Shown here piece after piece: positions 63,606 through 64,000 of a stretch of 64,000 nucleotides of DNA. Position 1 is the stretch's first letter. Every line of letters starts with the position of its first letter. The position numbers were made by a program, and so were the translations under genes. Below the pieces are notes generated by a model. That model was not told where the DNA came from, did no database searches, and saw nothing but the letters and a program-made list of their open reading frames with translations. Origin of the DNA: Loripinus fragilis (lineage: Eukaryota; Mollusca; Bivalvia; Lucinida; Lucinidae). The DNA lies in contig OZ026522.1 of NCBI GenBank assembly GCA_964019695.1, positions 74,865,601 through 74,929,600 of the forward strand. Reading direction: 5' to 3'.

Positions 63606-63939
63606 CTATTTTGATTCTAATACACAATAAACGACAAAAGCACATTTGAAGTCTTCAGCTTCTTTCAGCTTTCCGCCATTACACTGAATAATTCCCGCCA
63701 ATAGTTGGACTGTGTCACATACGTTTACGTGTAATTGTAATGTCTTCCAAGCGTAAATATGACGTTACACTGTCTAACGCCATGAATGAGGTCATTTTAT
63801 AGCAATAAATGAAGTCAGCTAGCGCAAGTTTTCCTCGTGATTTCCAAAACTGTGAATTATTGTTTGATAAATCATGTTTGTTTATCATACACTCTATAGG
63901 CGAGGCGTGAATAATGCATGAAAAATTCTAATTTTTTAG
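63606..63939 (+). other. End of the 23.9-kb TEP intron
   Basis: Host sequence after the Gypsy target duplication. No gene or repeat recognised; pyrimidine tract 'attttttag' at its end is the acceptor of the exon at 63940. Confidence 0.7.
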
Positions 63940-64000
63940 CTACTGGCTTGGTGTACTGGAAGAGGGAGGACAGTGAATACTCTAACCAGGGTTCTGTACG
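63940..64000 (+). CDS. TEP: TEP constant exon, 5' part (cut by window end)
   Basis: Acceptor attttttag, then CT completing the split codon from 40063 and an open frame STGLVYWKREDSEYSNQGSV to the window edge. 'G-x-x-YW' with following polar residues is what A2M/TEP proteins have after the helix ending RRKIK. The phase match across 23.9 kb of transposon-filled intron is the main support. The donor lies beyond the window. Confidence 0.8.

Larger units (their letters stand above)
7614..64000 (+). other. TEP: Thioester-containing protein (TEP/A2M/CD109-like) gene, partial locus
   Basis: Locus overview. Five alternative bait exons (A-E) are followed by nine constant exons, all on the + strand, all bounded by AG/GT and all with compatible phases. 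Translating one bait exon plus the constant exons gives about 512 residues that follow the family order: bait end with FPE-x-WLWDI, MG6/MG7 with PDTITNW and LPYSAVRGE, CUB segment, then thioester domain with MPYGCGEQNM and GSSWLTAFVVK. TEP proteins are secreted or GPI-linked innate-immune effectors that trap proteases or opsonise microbes; this role is known for the family and inferred here. The upstream MG1-MG5 exons and the C-terminal receptor-binding exons are outside the window. Whether this is a TEP, CD109 or A2M orthologue cannot be settled from the part visible. Confidence 0.93.

Overview
The window is eukaryotic genomic DNA from an animal. It is AT-rich, split into GT-AG introns, and packed with hairpin MITE-like repeats, tRNA-derived SINEs, LINEs and a Gypsy element. 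The host gene is a thioester-containing protein (TEP; alpha-2-macroglobulin/CD109/complement superfamily). Together with the repeat style this suggests a mollusc, most likely a bivalve. The species is inferred, not proven.

One host gene on the + strand, read from about 7.6 kb to beyond the right edge, accounts for all convincing host coding sequence. From 7.6 to 16.5 kb lie five alternative versions of one exon, the bait-region exon (A to E). Each has a hypervariable protease-bait half of about 33 to 40 codons followed by a nearly constant end of the form IRS-x-FPE-x-WLWDI. All five enter in phase 1, leave in phase 2 and have lengths of 1 modulo 3, so a reading-frame-preserving mRNA carries exactly one of them. 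Constant exons follow at 21930, 24647, 26779, 28460, 32332, 36862 (thioester GCGEQ), 39010, 39907 and 63940 (cut by the window end), and every junction phase matches. One bait exon plus these encodes about 512 residues, from the bait through most of the thioester domain. The N-terminal MG domains and the C-terminus lie outside the window.

The introns carry most of the sequence. The bait cluster is threaded with inverted repeats, including a 1,728-bp fold-back element with about 511-bp arms between exons D and E. The intron after the thioester exon holds a 13-unit, 135-bp tandem array copied from that exon's own 3' part and splice donor, excluding the thioester itself. The intron before the thioester exon holds a minus-strand LINE (33441-36282) with a zinc-finger insert after the RT. 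The last intron is 23.9 kb and contains a complete young Gypsy element (43037-63600, 5-bp target duplication, two 2,550-bp LTRs). That element has the unusual order gag-protease-integrase-RT-RNase H (Gmr1-like). Its right LTR is split by a 9.9-kb L1/Tx1-type LINE (51851-61796) with a 13-bp target duplication, a poly(A) tail and an intact 1,260-codon endonuclease/RT.

Taken together, this is probably an immune-effector gene that diversifies its protease-sensing bait by mutually exclusive splicing. Its introns are being remodelled by hairpin transposons, several of which sit directly against splice sites. All calls come from reading the sequence by eye; no searches were run.
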